Shown here one piece after another: positions 35,857-44,102 of a DNA stretch of 64,000 nt. How positions within the stretch are numbered: the stretch's first letter is position 1; the number at the start of each line of letters is the position of its first letter. This DNA is from Acinetobacter sp. SFB (GTDB taxonomy: Bacteria > Pseudomonadota > Gammaproteobacteria > Pseudomonadales > Moraxellaceae). Under the pieces are notes generated by a model, which was given only the letters and a program-made list of their open reading frames with translations, was not told the origin of the DNA and ran no database searches. Position numbers and translations under genes: made by a program. The stretch lies in the NCBI RefSeq assembly GCF_001647545.1, contig NZ_LSZH01000014.1, forward strand, positions 62,001 to 126,000, written 5' to 3'.

Positions 35857-37017
35857 ATGGACCTTAGAAACAAAACAGTGAATGCAGTGCAACAGTACGC
35901 GCCAACATTACAAAAAGTACTATTATTTGGATTATTTTTCATCCTCCTTTTCTTGAGTTTTAACGTCCTCAAATACTTTATTGTGCCTGTACTTTGGGCA
36001 GCCATTATTGCCTATATGACCTGGCCCTGGTATCAATGGATTTATCGCAAGTCTGGTTCACGTGCCACCCTAAGCGCAACGATCATGATCAGCCTGATTA
36101 TTTTATTGATCGGTATTCCGCTGACCTTCGGCATTTTCATGCTGCAACATGAAGGTCGAAATTTATATTATGAATTACAAAAACAGGTGTTCTCAGGTCA
36201 CTTAAATGTGCCGCAATTTATTCGCGATTTACCGTTTATAGGCAAGGAAGTTAGCCGCACCTTACATGACATCAATACTGATCCGAACAGTATTGTGCAA
36301 ACGGTTTCCAGCTGGATTCAGGGTCATCTCAATTACGGTCGTTTCGTTCTAAATGAGATTGGTAAAAACATCGTTAAGCTGGGTTTTGCCGTATTGTCCT
36401 TGTTCTTTTTCTACCGTGATGGTCAAACCATTCTGAACCAAGTCAGCAGAGCCTTGGAAATGATTATTGGCCCACGCGTGCATCATTATTTAGATACCAT
36501 TTCTGAAACGACCCGTGCTGTAGTTTATGGCGTGGGTTTAACCGCGGTGGCGCAAGCCGTATTAGCCGGCTTAAGTTATTTCGTTGCCGGTGTACCCAAT
36601 CCAATGGTACTGACCATTGTGACCTTCATCTTGGCACTGATTCCATTTGGAACACCACTGGCTTATGGCTCAGTTGCATTATGGCTGTTCTCACAAGGTC
36701 AAACCGTTGAAGCAATTGGAGTGATGGCATGGGGTGTCTGTATTGTCAGTACTTCGGATAATGTGATTCGTCCTCTGGTGATTTCGGGTGCAACCCAAAT
36801 TCCGTTCTTGCTGATTATGTTTGGGGTATTAGGCGGAATTGCCAGTTTTGGTCTGGTCGGTCTATTTATTGGTCCGGTGATTCTTGCGGTATTGCTGGCG
36901 ATTTGGCGTGAATGGCTTCATGAAACCAATGAATTGGAGCCTTTCATGCTGCCAAAATCCACCATGGCCTATGATCTTGACGATGATAAAGACCAATCAA
37001 ATTCAGATAAAATTTAG
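35857..37017 (+). CDS. AI-2E family transporter (PerM/TqsA-like permease)
   Basis: A 386-residue inner-membrane protein with about eight hydrophobic segments, a central soluble part (about residues 110-160) and the family segments LSLFFFYRDGQTIL, GVGLTAVAQAVLAGLSYFVAGVPNP and DNVIRPLVISGATQIPFLLIMFGVLGGIASFG. The family includes the AI-2 exporter TqsA, sodium/proton antiporters and transporters of unknown cargo, so function is not fixed. The charged C-terminal tail is DDDKDQSNSDKI. Confidence 0.88.
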   Translation: MDLRNKTVNAVQQYAPTLQKVLLFGLFFILLFLSFNVLKYFIVPVLWAAIIAYMTWPWYQWIYRKSGSRATLSATIMISLIILLIGIPLTFGIFMLQHEGRNLYYELQKQVFSGHLNVPQFIRDLPFIGKEVSRTLHDINTDPNSIVQTVSSWIQGHLNYGRFVLNEIGKNIVKLGFAVLSLFFFYRDGQTILNQVSRALEMIIGPRVHHYLDTISETTRAVVYGVGLTAVAQAVLAGLSYFVAGVPNPMVLTIVTFILALIPFGTPLAYGSVALWLFSQGQTVEAIGVMAWGVCIVSTSDNVIRPLVISGATQIPFLLIMFGVLGGIASFGLVGLFIGPVILAVLLAIWREWLHETNELEPFMLPKSTMAYDLDDDKDQSNSDKI

Positions 37018-37126
37018 GCTTAAAGTTTAAGAAACTCATACATTCAAATACTTAATCATTATTGAATTGCATCCGAGGCCTTGTTTGAATGGTCAAGATC
37101 AAAATAAAAGTAAAGGATGCAATGCA

Positions 37127-37678
37127 ATGTGGTCTTCGCTATTTAAATTAACGATGCTGGGTGCGATTAGCAGTTTTGCCCTGCTGGGCTGCACAAGTTC
37201 ACCTACCTCATCTCATGAGGCTCATCACCAGGCGACCGTTCATGCGGTATCGGCTCAAGGAGTCGGTAAAGAAATTGGTACCATCAAGTTTAAAGACAGT
37301 CCTGCAGGTTTAGTCCTTATGACTGACTTGGCTGAACTGCCACCCGGCCCACACGGTTTTCATATTCATGAAAAAGGTTCCTGTGATCCGGCTGAAAAAG
37401 ATGGGAAAATCGGTGCAGCAATTGCCGCTGGTGGCCACTTCAACCCGAACCAGGCACCTCATCACGGAACGCCACTTACCGGTCATTTAGGTGATTTACC
37501 CCTGTTAAATGTCGATGCTCAAGGACACGCGAAGGTGACTTTGGTTGCACCGCGTTTAAAATTGGCCGACATTCAAGGTTTAGCGATTATGGTTCATGCC
37601 GGTGGCGATAACTATGCCGATCAGCCCAAACCTCTGGGCGGTGGCGGTGACCGTATTGCCTGTGGATTGATTAAATAA
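37127..37678 (+). CDS. sodC: Lipoprotein Cu,Zn superoxide dismutase
   Basis: SodC dismutates superoxide in the periplasm. The 183 residues begin with a lipoprotein signal ending LLGC (acylated C22), so it is membrane-anchored. Metal ligands are present: HGFHIHEKGSCD, GGHFNP, HHGTPLTGHLGDLP (bridging and zinc histidines, aspartate) and MVHAGGDNYAD. The disulfide cysteines sit in GSCDP and RIACG. ATG 37127 follows AAGGA; the upstream TTG-initiated frame would bury the signal peptide. A terminator lies 26 bases after the stop. Confidence 0.95.
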   Translation: MWSSLFKLTMLGAISSFALLGCTSSPTSSHEAHHQATVHAVSAQGVGKEIGTIKFKDSPAGLVLMTDLAELPPGPHGFHIHEKGSCDPAEKDGKIGAAIAAGGHFNPNQAPHHGTPLTGHLGDLPLLNVDAQGHAKVTLVAPRLKLADIQGLAIMVHAGGDNYADQPKPLGGGGDRIACGLIK

Positions 37679-37703
37679 CGATCAATTTAAAATATAAATA
37701 ATA

Positions 37704-37729
37704 AGCAGACCTAGAGTCTGCTTTTTTTG
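37704..37729 (+). terminator. Rho-independent terminator of sodC
   Basis: AGCAGAC-CTAGA-GTCTGCT followed by T6. Confidence 0.85.
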
Positions 37730-37860
37730 TGCATAAATCTGTCGCAGTTTAAAATAGGCTTTAAATATAAATGCCCTTAAGCAGTTTGCCCATGCAAAAT
37801 TGACAGGACATTTAAAAAAGTTCAGGCTGTAGGGATAATAAATTTTACTTTAGAAAACTC

Positions 37861-40011
37861 GTGAATAGCCTGAAAGATTTGCTTCAACGTTTTAAATCCA
37901 ATTCCATTTTAATTTATTGTCTGCAAATTTTTATTGTCCTGACTGGAACCACTTTAGGTCTGCTTTTTTTAGGTTGTGAGCCGTTCATTGTGCCAGTGAC
38001 TTTAGGCGCGATTGCCACAGCCCTGACCGATTTTGATGATCGCCTGAGTATTCGCTTACGCAATCTGGTCTATGTCTGCATTCTGTTTTTTGGCGTCAGC
38101 AGTATTCTTGAATTTCTCTATCCTTATAAACTGCTTTTTATTCTGTATTTATCATTGTCGAGTGCCGCTTTTATTTTAATGGACGCACTGGGACAACGTT
38201 ATGCCACCATTTCTTTCGGCACGATTTTACTGTCCATTTACACCATGTTTGGACTGGGTGAATACAACCAGTGGTATCAACAACCGAGTTATTTTGTACT
38301 GGGTGCGCTGTGGTATGGTTTGACGTCAATTATCTTTTATTTGCTCAAACCCACTCAGGCTGTACAAGATAATTTGGCTGCCAATTTCAATGCGATTGCT
38401 GACTTACTGTTGGTTAAAGCCCGGCTGTTTGATCCGGATAATACTGACAATATAGAACCGCTGCTATATCAGCTTTCCTTAAAAAACAGTGAAGTGGTAC
38501 AAAGCCTGAATATCACCAAGGCATCGTTACTTACCCGTTTAAAAGCCGCTCGTGCCAATAAAAATACCATTTACTGGCTCAATCTGTATTTTCTGGCGCA
38601 AGACATTCATGAGCAAGCAACATCAAACTATCTGCATTATGAAAATATTCATCAAAACTTTAGCCGTACCGATCTGATTTTTCGGATTCAAAAGAATGTA
38701 AAACTGCATGCTTTATCCTGTCAGAAACTGGCGCACGATATTCTGAACCATCAGACTTATCAGTCCAATTCAGATACGGACATTGCAATTGCCAATCTGG
38801 AAAATTCGATTCAATTATGGATTGAGGAAAATCCGCAGAATCTGGAAGTAAAAAACCTGCTGCTGATTCTGCGCAACCTGAAAAAAATTCAGGAACAGTT
38901 TTTAAATTTGAGTCATGAACAAAATAACTATCGTCAAAGTTATCTCCAGCACCAGGAAAATATCAATCTGCTCGATGATGATATTCAGGATCTCCCGGAT
39001 TTATGGCTGAAACTGAAACAACATTTTACGCCCAATTCAGCGCTGTTTCGTCATGCGGTGCGAATTGCCTTTGTATTTGCCGTGGGCTACGCCATCTCAT
39101 TAATGCCCTTCGCCAAAAATGGTTACTGGATTTTACTCACCAGTTTATTCGTCTGTCAGATCAGTTATTTCGCCACCAAAAGCCGTTTGAAACTACGTAC
39201 TTTAGGTACCCTTTTAGGTGTTCTTTTCGGTATGCCGATTTTATATTTTGTTCCGAGTATTGAAGGGCAACTGGTTCTGACCATTATTTCTGGCGTGTGT
39301 TTTTTCTATCTGCGTTCCAAAAAATACGCCATAGCAACACTGATGGCAACCTTAATGGTACTGCTGATTTTCAATTTAAAAGGCTCAGGTTATGCCATTA
39401 TTTTACCGCGAATTGTCGATACCCTTTTAGGCTGCCTGATTGCCTGGTTTGCGGTCAGTTTTATCTGGCCCGACTGGAACTTTCGTAATATTTCCAGCAC
39501 CATCAAAAAGAGTAACCAAGCGACATTGGCGTATTTCGATGCGGTGGTGAAGCAATATCAGTTTGGCAAAAACAACAGTCTGGATTACCGTCGGGCACGC
39601 CGTACCGCACACAATGCGCAGATTGAACTGTCGAGCATGATTTCCAGCTTAAGTACCGAACCCAATCCAAATCAGGCGCTGATTCATGCGGCTTTTCGCT
39701 ATCTGGTCTATAGCCACAGTCAACTCAGTTATGTTTCGGCTCTGGGCAGTCACCGGGAACAGGTGCAAGATGTACAAGTGCTGGATTTAATGCTGTGGTG
39801 TAAAGACACTCTATTTGCCGTGCTGTTGCAGCAACAAGCTTTGGATATGGACAAAATTCAGCACAAGCTGCACGACATTCAACAGATCAGTACACAAGAA
39901 AATTTGTCTGAAAATTTATTATTGGCACTGAAACAGATCAGCTTATTAATGGAAACGCTGCCTGAATTTATAGATTTACACAGCCAGCTGCTGAAGCAGG
40001 AAATCAAATAA
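37861..40011 (+). CDS. YccS-like FUSC family inner-membrane protein
   Basis: 716 residues with two blocks of hydrophobic helices (about residues 15-165 and 395-545), each followed by a cytoplasmic helical region. That is the duplicated plan of YccS/YhfK and other FUSC proteins. Marks include PVTLGAIATALTDFDDRLSIRLRN and, in the second half, HAVRIAFVFAVGYAISLMPFAKNGYWILLTSLFVCQ. The family is thought to export aromatic acids or similar compounds, by analogy with AaeB. GTG start. No partner membrane-fusion protein is adjacent. Confidence 0.87.
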   Translation: MNSLKDLLQRFKSNSILIYCLQIFIVLTGTTLGLLFLGCEPFIVPVTLGAIATALTDFDDRLSIRLRNLVYVCILFFGVSSILEFLYPYKLLFILYLSLSSAAFILMDALGQRYATISFGTILLSIYTMFGLGEYNQWYQQPSYFVLGALWYGLTSIIFYLLKPTQAVQDNLAANFNAIADLLLVKARLFDPDNTDNIEPLLYQLSLKNSEVVQSLNITKASLLTRLKAARANKNTIYWLNLYFLAQDIHEQATSNYLHYENIHQNFSRTDLIFRIQKNVKLHALSCQKLAHDILNHQTYQSNSDTDIAIANLENSIQLWIEENPQNLEVKNLLLILRNLKKIQEQFLNLSHEQNNYRQSYLQHQENINLLDDDIQDLPDLWLKLKQHFTPNSALFRHAVRIAFVFAVGYAISLMPFAKNGYWILLTSLFVCQISYFATKSRLKLRTLGTLLGVLFGMPILYFVPSIEGQLVLTIISGVCFFYLRSKKYAIATLMATLMVLLIFNLKGSGYAIILPRIVDTLLGCLIAWFAVSFIWPDWNFRNISSTIKKSNQATLAYFDAVVKQYQFGKNNSLDYRRARRTAHNAQIELSSMISSLSTEPNPNQALIHAAFRYLVYSHSQLSYVSALGSHREQVQDVQVLDLMLWCKDTLFAVLLQQQALDMDKIQHKLHDIQQISTQENLSENLLLALKQISLLMETLPEFIDLHSQLLKQEIK

Positions 40012-40125
40012 TCCGAGTTAAATAGTTGGTTATAAGTATTTGATATATTTTAAAATATATTTATTTTTAATTCACTACCGCTGCAATACTCAGTAAACTC
40101 ATGCTTAATTCGGATTAATTTAAGC

Positions 40126-40437
40126 ATGAGCATGAATATTCAAACTTTACGTGTCATTGGTCTTTTAGAAGGTGTTTCCTTTCTGCTGCTTTTGCTTATC
40201 GCAATGCCGATGAAATACCTACTGGATAATCCAGTCTTGGTGAAATATGTCGGCATGGGGCACGGCGTACTGTTCATGCTGTTTTTAATCGTGTTGTTTA
40301 CGGTATGTGAAAGACAGAAATGGTCGATTTACATGTTTATTCTGGGTTTAATCGCATCCATTTTACCGTTTGGCACTTTTGTTTTTGATCGCAAATTAAA
40401 GAACTTTGAACAGCCAATCGCTGAATCCAAGCTATAG
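40126..40437 (+). CDS. DUF3817 integral membrane protein
   Basis: 103 residues with three hydrophobic helices. The start TLRVIGLLEGVSFLLLLLIAMPMKY and the VGMGHGVLFMLFLI centre are typical of DUF3817. Such proteins occur alone or fused to other membrane proteins; role unknown. Two starts (40126 and ATG 40132) are near-equal. It is followed by the repeat cluster at 40.47-40.61 kb. Confidence 0.82.
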   Translation: MSMNIQTLRVIGLLEGVSFLLLLLIAMPMKYLLDNPVLVKYVGMGHGVLFMLFLIVLFTVCERQKWSIYMFILGLIASILPFGTFVFDRKLKNFEQPIAESKL

Positions 40438-40465
40438 TTTCTGATTAAAAGGATGCGCCCTCATT

Positions 40466-40488
40466 CCTTGCGAAATATATTCCTCATC
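40466..40488 (+). repeat. Direct repeat, unit 1 of the 40.5-kb repeat cluster
   Basis: CCTTGCGAAATATATTCCTC and the following ATC match 22 of 23 positions with 40569-40591. It is a partial copy of the intergenic repeat family, containing the AATATATT core. Confidence 0.6.
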
Positions 40489-40527
40489 GCACAAAGAGAG
40501 AAAACACTTATTTCACACCACTATATT

Positions 40528-40610
40528 CCCCTCCTTTAAGGAGGGGTAAAGGGATGATTAACCTCTCGCCTTGCGGAATATATTCCTCATCTCCTACAAG
40601 GAGAGGAAAC
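40528..40610 (+). repeat. Two-hairpin intergenic repeat, copy B
   Basis: Left hairpin CCCCTCCTT/AAGGAGGGG (40528-40546), then GGGATGATTAACCTCTCGCC, the AATATATT core, and right hairpin CTCCT-ACA-AGGAG (40591-40603). It is the same order as copy A at 4.23-4.34 kb read on the opposite strand. It lies at the 3' end of craA and may help end it. Confidence 0.65.
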
Positions 40611-40621
40611 AAATAAGGCGG

Positions 40622-41851
40622 CTAAAACCTTCCCTGTTCTAGACGTTCTTTTAAAATCTGTTTAAGCATGCTTCGCGGAAAACTAAACCACAGCGCGATT
40701 AAAACAAAACACGCTATGCTATATGCCCAAAGATGGTATTGCTCATACATCATCCGCACCAGTTCAATAATAATAAAGAAGCTAAACATCAACAGCATCG
40801 ACACGGCTGCTGCGACTGTTCCTTTAGATATTTCTGATGACATCAGTGCAAAACGGTAAAGCACTGAAAAACTGATACCTTCACCAAAGCTGATTAAAGT
40901 CATGCCGGCAATTAAGCACCAGATCAGATAATCCGACCAAATCACCCCGGCAATTAAAACCACTGTTCCCAGCAACATCACCGGCAAGCCAATCAGTACC
41001 GATTTACCCAAAGCCAGTTTGTCGATAATTTTAATCAGCACGATATTGCCCAGAATTAATCCGCCCAAGACCGGAAACTGTGCCAAGCCATATTGCATGC
41101 TGCTAAAGCCCAACTCTTCTACCAATATCACAGGTGAAAGTGCAATCCACAGCATCAGCGGCATACTGACCATAGGGAGGGCTAAAGTCATTCCTAAAAA
41201 ACGTTTGTTTTTATAGACCTTTTTAAAGTCATCCAAAATATAAATCAGCGGCTGTTTGGGAATGCTTAATTTCGTGTTCGGCATTTTGGCGTTTAAACCA
41301 AACCAGCTTAAAAAAGCCAAAAATGCGATGCCAATAAAACCCCAATGCCATGACACGTGATCAATCAGGAATGCACCGACGATAGGACCGAGTAAAGGTG
41401 CAAGCAAGGAAATATTGGCCATCAGCGCCATGACTTTAATCGCGTCGCGTTCTTCAAAGGTTTCCTGAATAGCGGCATAACCGACTGCGGAAATCACCGT
41501 TAAGCCAATGCCTTGTAAAAAGCGCAGCGCCAAAAAGCTTTCAATATTTTGGGTGAATAAAATCAGCAAGCAGCACAGTACAAAGAACAGTACACCTGAA
41601 AGTAATACTTTTCTGCGTCCCAAACGGTCGGACAATGGTCCAAGCAACCACGCTACACAAGCTCCACCCAACAGGTAAAACGACATGGAAGATGGTGCCC
41701 ATGAACTGCTTACGCCAAAGTCTTTGGTAATGGCGAGCATGGCGGGTTGAACCAAGTCGTTGCCGATATAGACGGAAAATTCAAACAGGACCAATGCCAA
41801 GGGGAACATCAGCGTGGCACGGTTTAAAGTAGCTGTTTTAACTTTTTGCAT
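40622..41851 (-). CDS. craA: MFS efflux pump, CraA/MdfA-like
   Basis: A 409-residue 12-helix drug:proton antiporter close in sequence to CraA, the MdfA homologue of Acinetobacter that exports chloramphenicol. Key segments: MFPLALVLFEFSVYIGNDLVQPAMLA with the membrane-embedded acidic residue, the motif-A loop GPLSDRLGRRKVLL and RFLQGIGLTVISAVGYAAIQE. Substrate breadth is inferred from MdfA/CraA. The long upstream gap to abiH holds a palindrome at 42047-42066 that could be a control site. Confidence 0.88.
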   Translation of the reverse strand: MQKVKTATLNRATLMFPLALVLFEFSVYIGNDLVQPAMLAITKDFGVSSSWAPSSMSFYLLGGACVAWLLGPLSDRLGRRKVLLSGVLFFVLCCLLILFTQNIESFLALRFLQGIGLTVISAVGYAAIQETFEERDAIKVMALMANISLLAPLLGPIVGAFLIDHVSWHWGFIGIAFLAFLSWFGLNAKMPNTKLSIPKQPLIYILDDFKKVYKNKRFLGMTLALPMVSMPLMLWIALSPVILVEELGFSSMQYGLAQFPVLGGLILGNIVLIKIIDKLALGKSVLIGLPVMLLGTVVLIAGVIWSDYLIWCLIAGMTLISFGEGISFSVLYRFALMSSEISKGTVAAAVSMLLMFSFFIIIELVRMMYEQYHLWAYSIACFVLIALWFSFPRSMLKQILKERLEQGRF

Positions 41852-42046
41852 TGTTTTCTACTATTTTTGAATAGGCTTTTTAGGACTACGCATTATTTTT
41901 AGGGAGAGATGCGTCAGCCCAATGACCAGCATTGAGAATTAAAATTAAAGTTTGGATAATGCACTGGGTAATAAGTGGCTTAAAACACTGTATTCACAAG
42001 GTGTTGAAATAAAAAATTCATGAGAAAATTGATCTCAAACAAGTAC

Positions 42047-42066
42047 ACCTACTTGGTCGAGTAGGT
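42047..42066. promoter_or_regulatory. Palindrome between abiH and craA
   Basis: ACCTACT (42047-42053), six bases, AGTAGGT (42060-42066): a 20-bp dyad resembling a TetR/MarR-size operator. It lies 31 bases past the abiH stop and 196 bases before the craA start. It could be a craA operator or the 3' hairpin of abiH. Confidence 0.4.
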
Positions 42067-42096
42067 ATAGTTTAGCAGAGTCTATTTTTCTTGTCT

Positions 42097-43518
42097 TTAA
42101 GCTGTTTTTTCCGAAATCGTTTCATTAAATTTAATTTCTGGATTTTCTTTGAATTGAAGCCATTTGTTCTTCATCCATTGTTCGACTTTGTCTTTGCCCA
42201 ATATTGAAAGTAAATTATTAAGTAACATAAATTTTGCATTTTTATCAAAGTAATAGACAGTTACTCTGACATTTCGATCTATATCATCATTTAAACTAAA
42301 TAAATCAATAATATAATCTTTATCGGAAACATCTAAGGAATGCCCCCAAATATAAAAATTTAGATTTAATTTTTCTTCAAATCTAAGGGCATCCCTATAA
42401 TATTCCTTGTTAGGTTTCTGATAATTTTTCTCAAAATCTTCAACCCTTTTTTTATAGGCTAAAATATTATTCTTAGATTCATCCAAAAATAAATAATCTG
42501 TGTCTTTAAAAAGTTTTTGATGATATTTGGTAAAACCATAAGCTTTGAGTTTTCTTAAGGAATCATGTTCTAAATCGAATATACCCAATACAATATTTTG
42601 ATTTTCACCATGACTTCCATGTAAATACTCAACTTTCACCAAATCATATATTCTTTGATAAGTATTCGTATAATTAAAAGAATAAATTTTATCTAGACTG
42701 ATTATTCCCTTACTTTCAATAGAAAATTTATGCACTGGAATTAATTGATTAACGACTAATTCAAGATATAAATTAAATATTTCAATAAAATCATCTAATT
42801 GATTTGATAAAAAATCTAAGAATAATGAGGGTGAAAAATTATTTAAAAGACTTTCACCATGACAAAATCTTGGATTTAAGTTGATACGCGTGCTTTTATG
42901 AGATGGTCGACCTAGATTAATAGATTGACGATAATATTCTTCTTCAGCAGTAAAGTTAAAAAAATTTAATATCTTTGAATTTTTTTCTTTAATTCCTAAA
43001 CTCCCATCTTTAGGATGTTCTGAAAAATATTCATAAATCTTTTTGGGATTATGAATTTTTTCTAGCTCTCCGATACATTCCGCTAATATAGTAAGTACAT
43101 CTTGTATTTTTTGTTCAAAATCAATCCATGTTTTAATTTCTTCAACATGATTTTTGAAATATTGATACCAACAATTCTTTTTCAACTTATATTGAAGTTC
43201 TACTATTTCTTCTACAGAAAGAATAATGGACGTTGTGTCATATATTTCTTTAGTTTTACTAACAAATTTTTTATCTCGGCATATAACAAATAAATCATCA
43301 AAATTCATCTGATACGTTTTTTCATCTACTGCTCTTTTTATTTCTAAAACTTTCAATATTAATTCAGGCAAAGTATTTAGAGGATTACTAAAAACATTCT
43401 GAATTGGCTTACCTAAATCCTTTTTTTCTATTGCATCCATCACATCCATAAAATGATCATACTTCGTCGGCAAATAGTGCGACAAATCAAAGCCGTTTCC
43501 GACAATCAAAATATTCAT
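42097..43518 (-). CDS. abiH: AbiH-family abortive infection protein
   Basis: A 473-residue protein with the AbiH signature start MNILIVGNGFDLSHYLPTKY and the C-terminal YIWGHSLDVSDKDYI segment. AbiH was first found on a lactococcal plasmid as a phage abortive-infection gene; its mechanism is unknown. ATG 43518 follows GGGGGAA, and a longer frame upstream lies over a terminator. The gene is far more AT-rich than its neighbours and stands alone, consistent with transfer into the gap between craA and the small lipoprotein gene. Whether it is active against phage here is inferred only. Confidence 0.87.
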   Translation of the reverse strand: MNILIVGNGFDLSHYLPTKYDHFMDVMDAIEKKDLGKPIQNVFSNPLNTLPELILKVLEIKRAVDEKTYQMNFDDLFVICRDKKFVSKTKEIYDTTSIILSVEEIVELQYKLKKNCWYQYFKNHVEEIKTWIDFEQKIQDVLTILAECIGELEKIHNPKKIYEYFSEHPKDGSLGIKEKNSKILNFFNFTAEEEYYRQSINLGRPSHKSTRINLNPRFCHGESLLNNFSPSLFLDFLSNQLDDFIEIFNLYLELVVNQLIPVHKFSIESKGIISLDKIYSFNYTNTYQRIYDLVKVEYLHGSHGENQNIVLGIFDLEHDSLRKLKAYGFTKYHQKLFKDTDYLFLDESKNNILAYKKRVEDFEKNYQKPNKEYYRDALRFEEKLNLNFYIWGHSLDVSDKDYIIDLFSLNDDIDRNVRVTVYYFDKNAKFMLLNNLLSILGKDKVEQWMKNKWLQFKENPEIKFNETISEKTA

Positions 43519-43540
43519 TGCTCTTATTCCCCCAAACGCA

Positions 43541-43568
43541 AAAAAGCGCATCAATCGATACGCTTTTT
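43541..43568 (-). terminator. Terminator of the small lipoprotein gene, directly before abiH
   Basis: AAAAAGCG (43541-43548) and CGCTTTTT (43561-43568) with a 12-base loop. Read leftward it ends the lipoprotein gene only 23 bases before the abiH ATG, so abiH depends on read-through or a very close promoter. A possible TTGATT/TGTAAT pair lies just upstream. Confidence 0.65.
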
Positions 43569-43612
43569 ATGAGGCATTACAGCCTAACTTTCAACCATAA
43601 ATCAAAGATTTA

Positions 43613-43993
43613 TTAAGAGCATTTCGCTTTTTGAAAAGACTTGGTGTTTTTGCTGCGCATACATTGATAGGACTTCTCCGTATCAATCTTCTTCCAATCA
43701 CCATCCACCAGTTTAAAACTATAAACCGTACGCATCGAGCGAACCGAATCATCCTTTAAACCCGTTTCAGTCACTTTCACTTGTGCAGCAGTTGGGGACT
43801 CTACACTATTAAAAAATTGACGAATTTCAACTGTTGCCGAGTTCTTGCGCAAATCAGGTCTTTCTTTCAAGACTTGTTGTAACGGCGTATCTGATGAACC
43901 AAGACTGACTTTAGATGCTAGTTTTTTTGTTGTTGCACAACCTGTCGTCATTAAGCCCAAACAAATTAGAGAGGTAGATAATAAACGTAACAT
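43613..43993 (-). CDS. Small lipoprotein, hypothetical
   Basis: 126 residues. The lipoprotein signal MLRLLSTSLICLGLMTTGC ends in the acylation cysteine C19. The mature part is basic, with a KVTETGLKDDSVRSMRTVYSFKLVDGDWKKIDTEKSYQC core and a second C-terminal cysteine pair that may form a disulfide. No family recognised. ATG 43993 is chosen because it opens the signal; a longer frame starts 11 codons upstream. It is downstream of the dehydrogenase gene with about 110 bases between. Confidence 0.7.
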   Translation of the reverse strand: MLRLLSTSLICLGLMTTGCATTKKLASKVSLGSSDTPLQQVLKERPDLRKNSATVEIRQFFNSVESPTAAQVKVTETGLKDDSVRSMRTVYSFKLVDGDWKKIDTEKSYQCMRSKNTKSFQKAKCS

Positions 43994-44102
43994 TAGGAAA
44001 TCTTCCCCATAAAAAAGACATGGCACCTATGATGCCATGCCTTTTTTTCTGACTCGATAACAGTTATGTAGTCATCGGGCAAAAGAACTTACAGGTCAAA
44101 TA

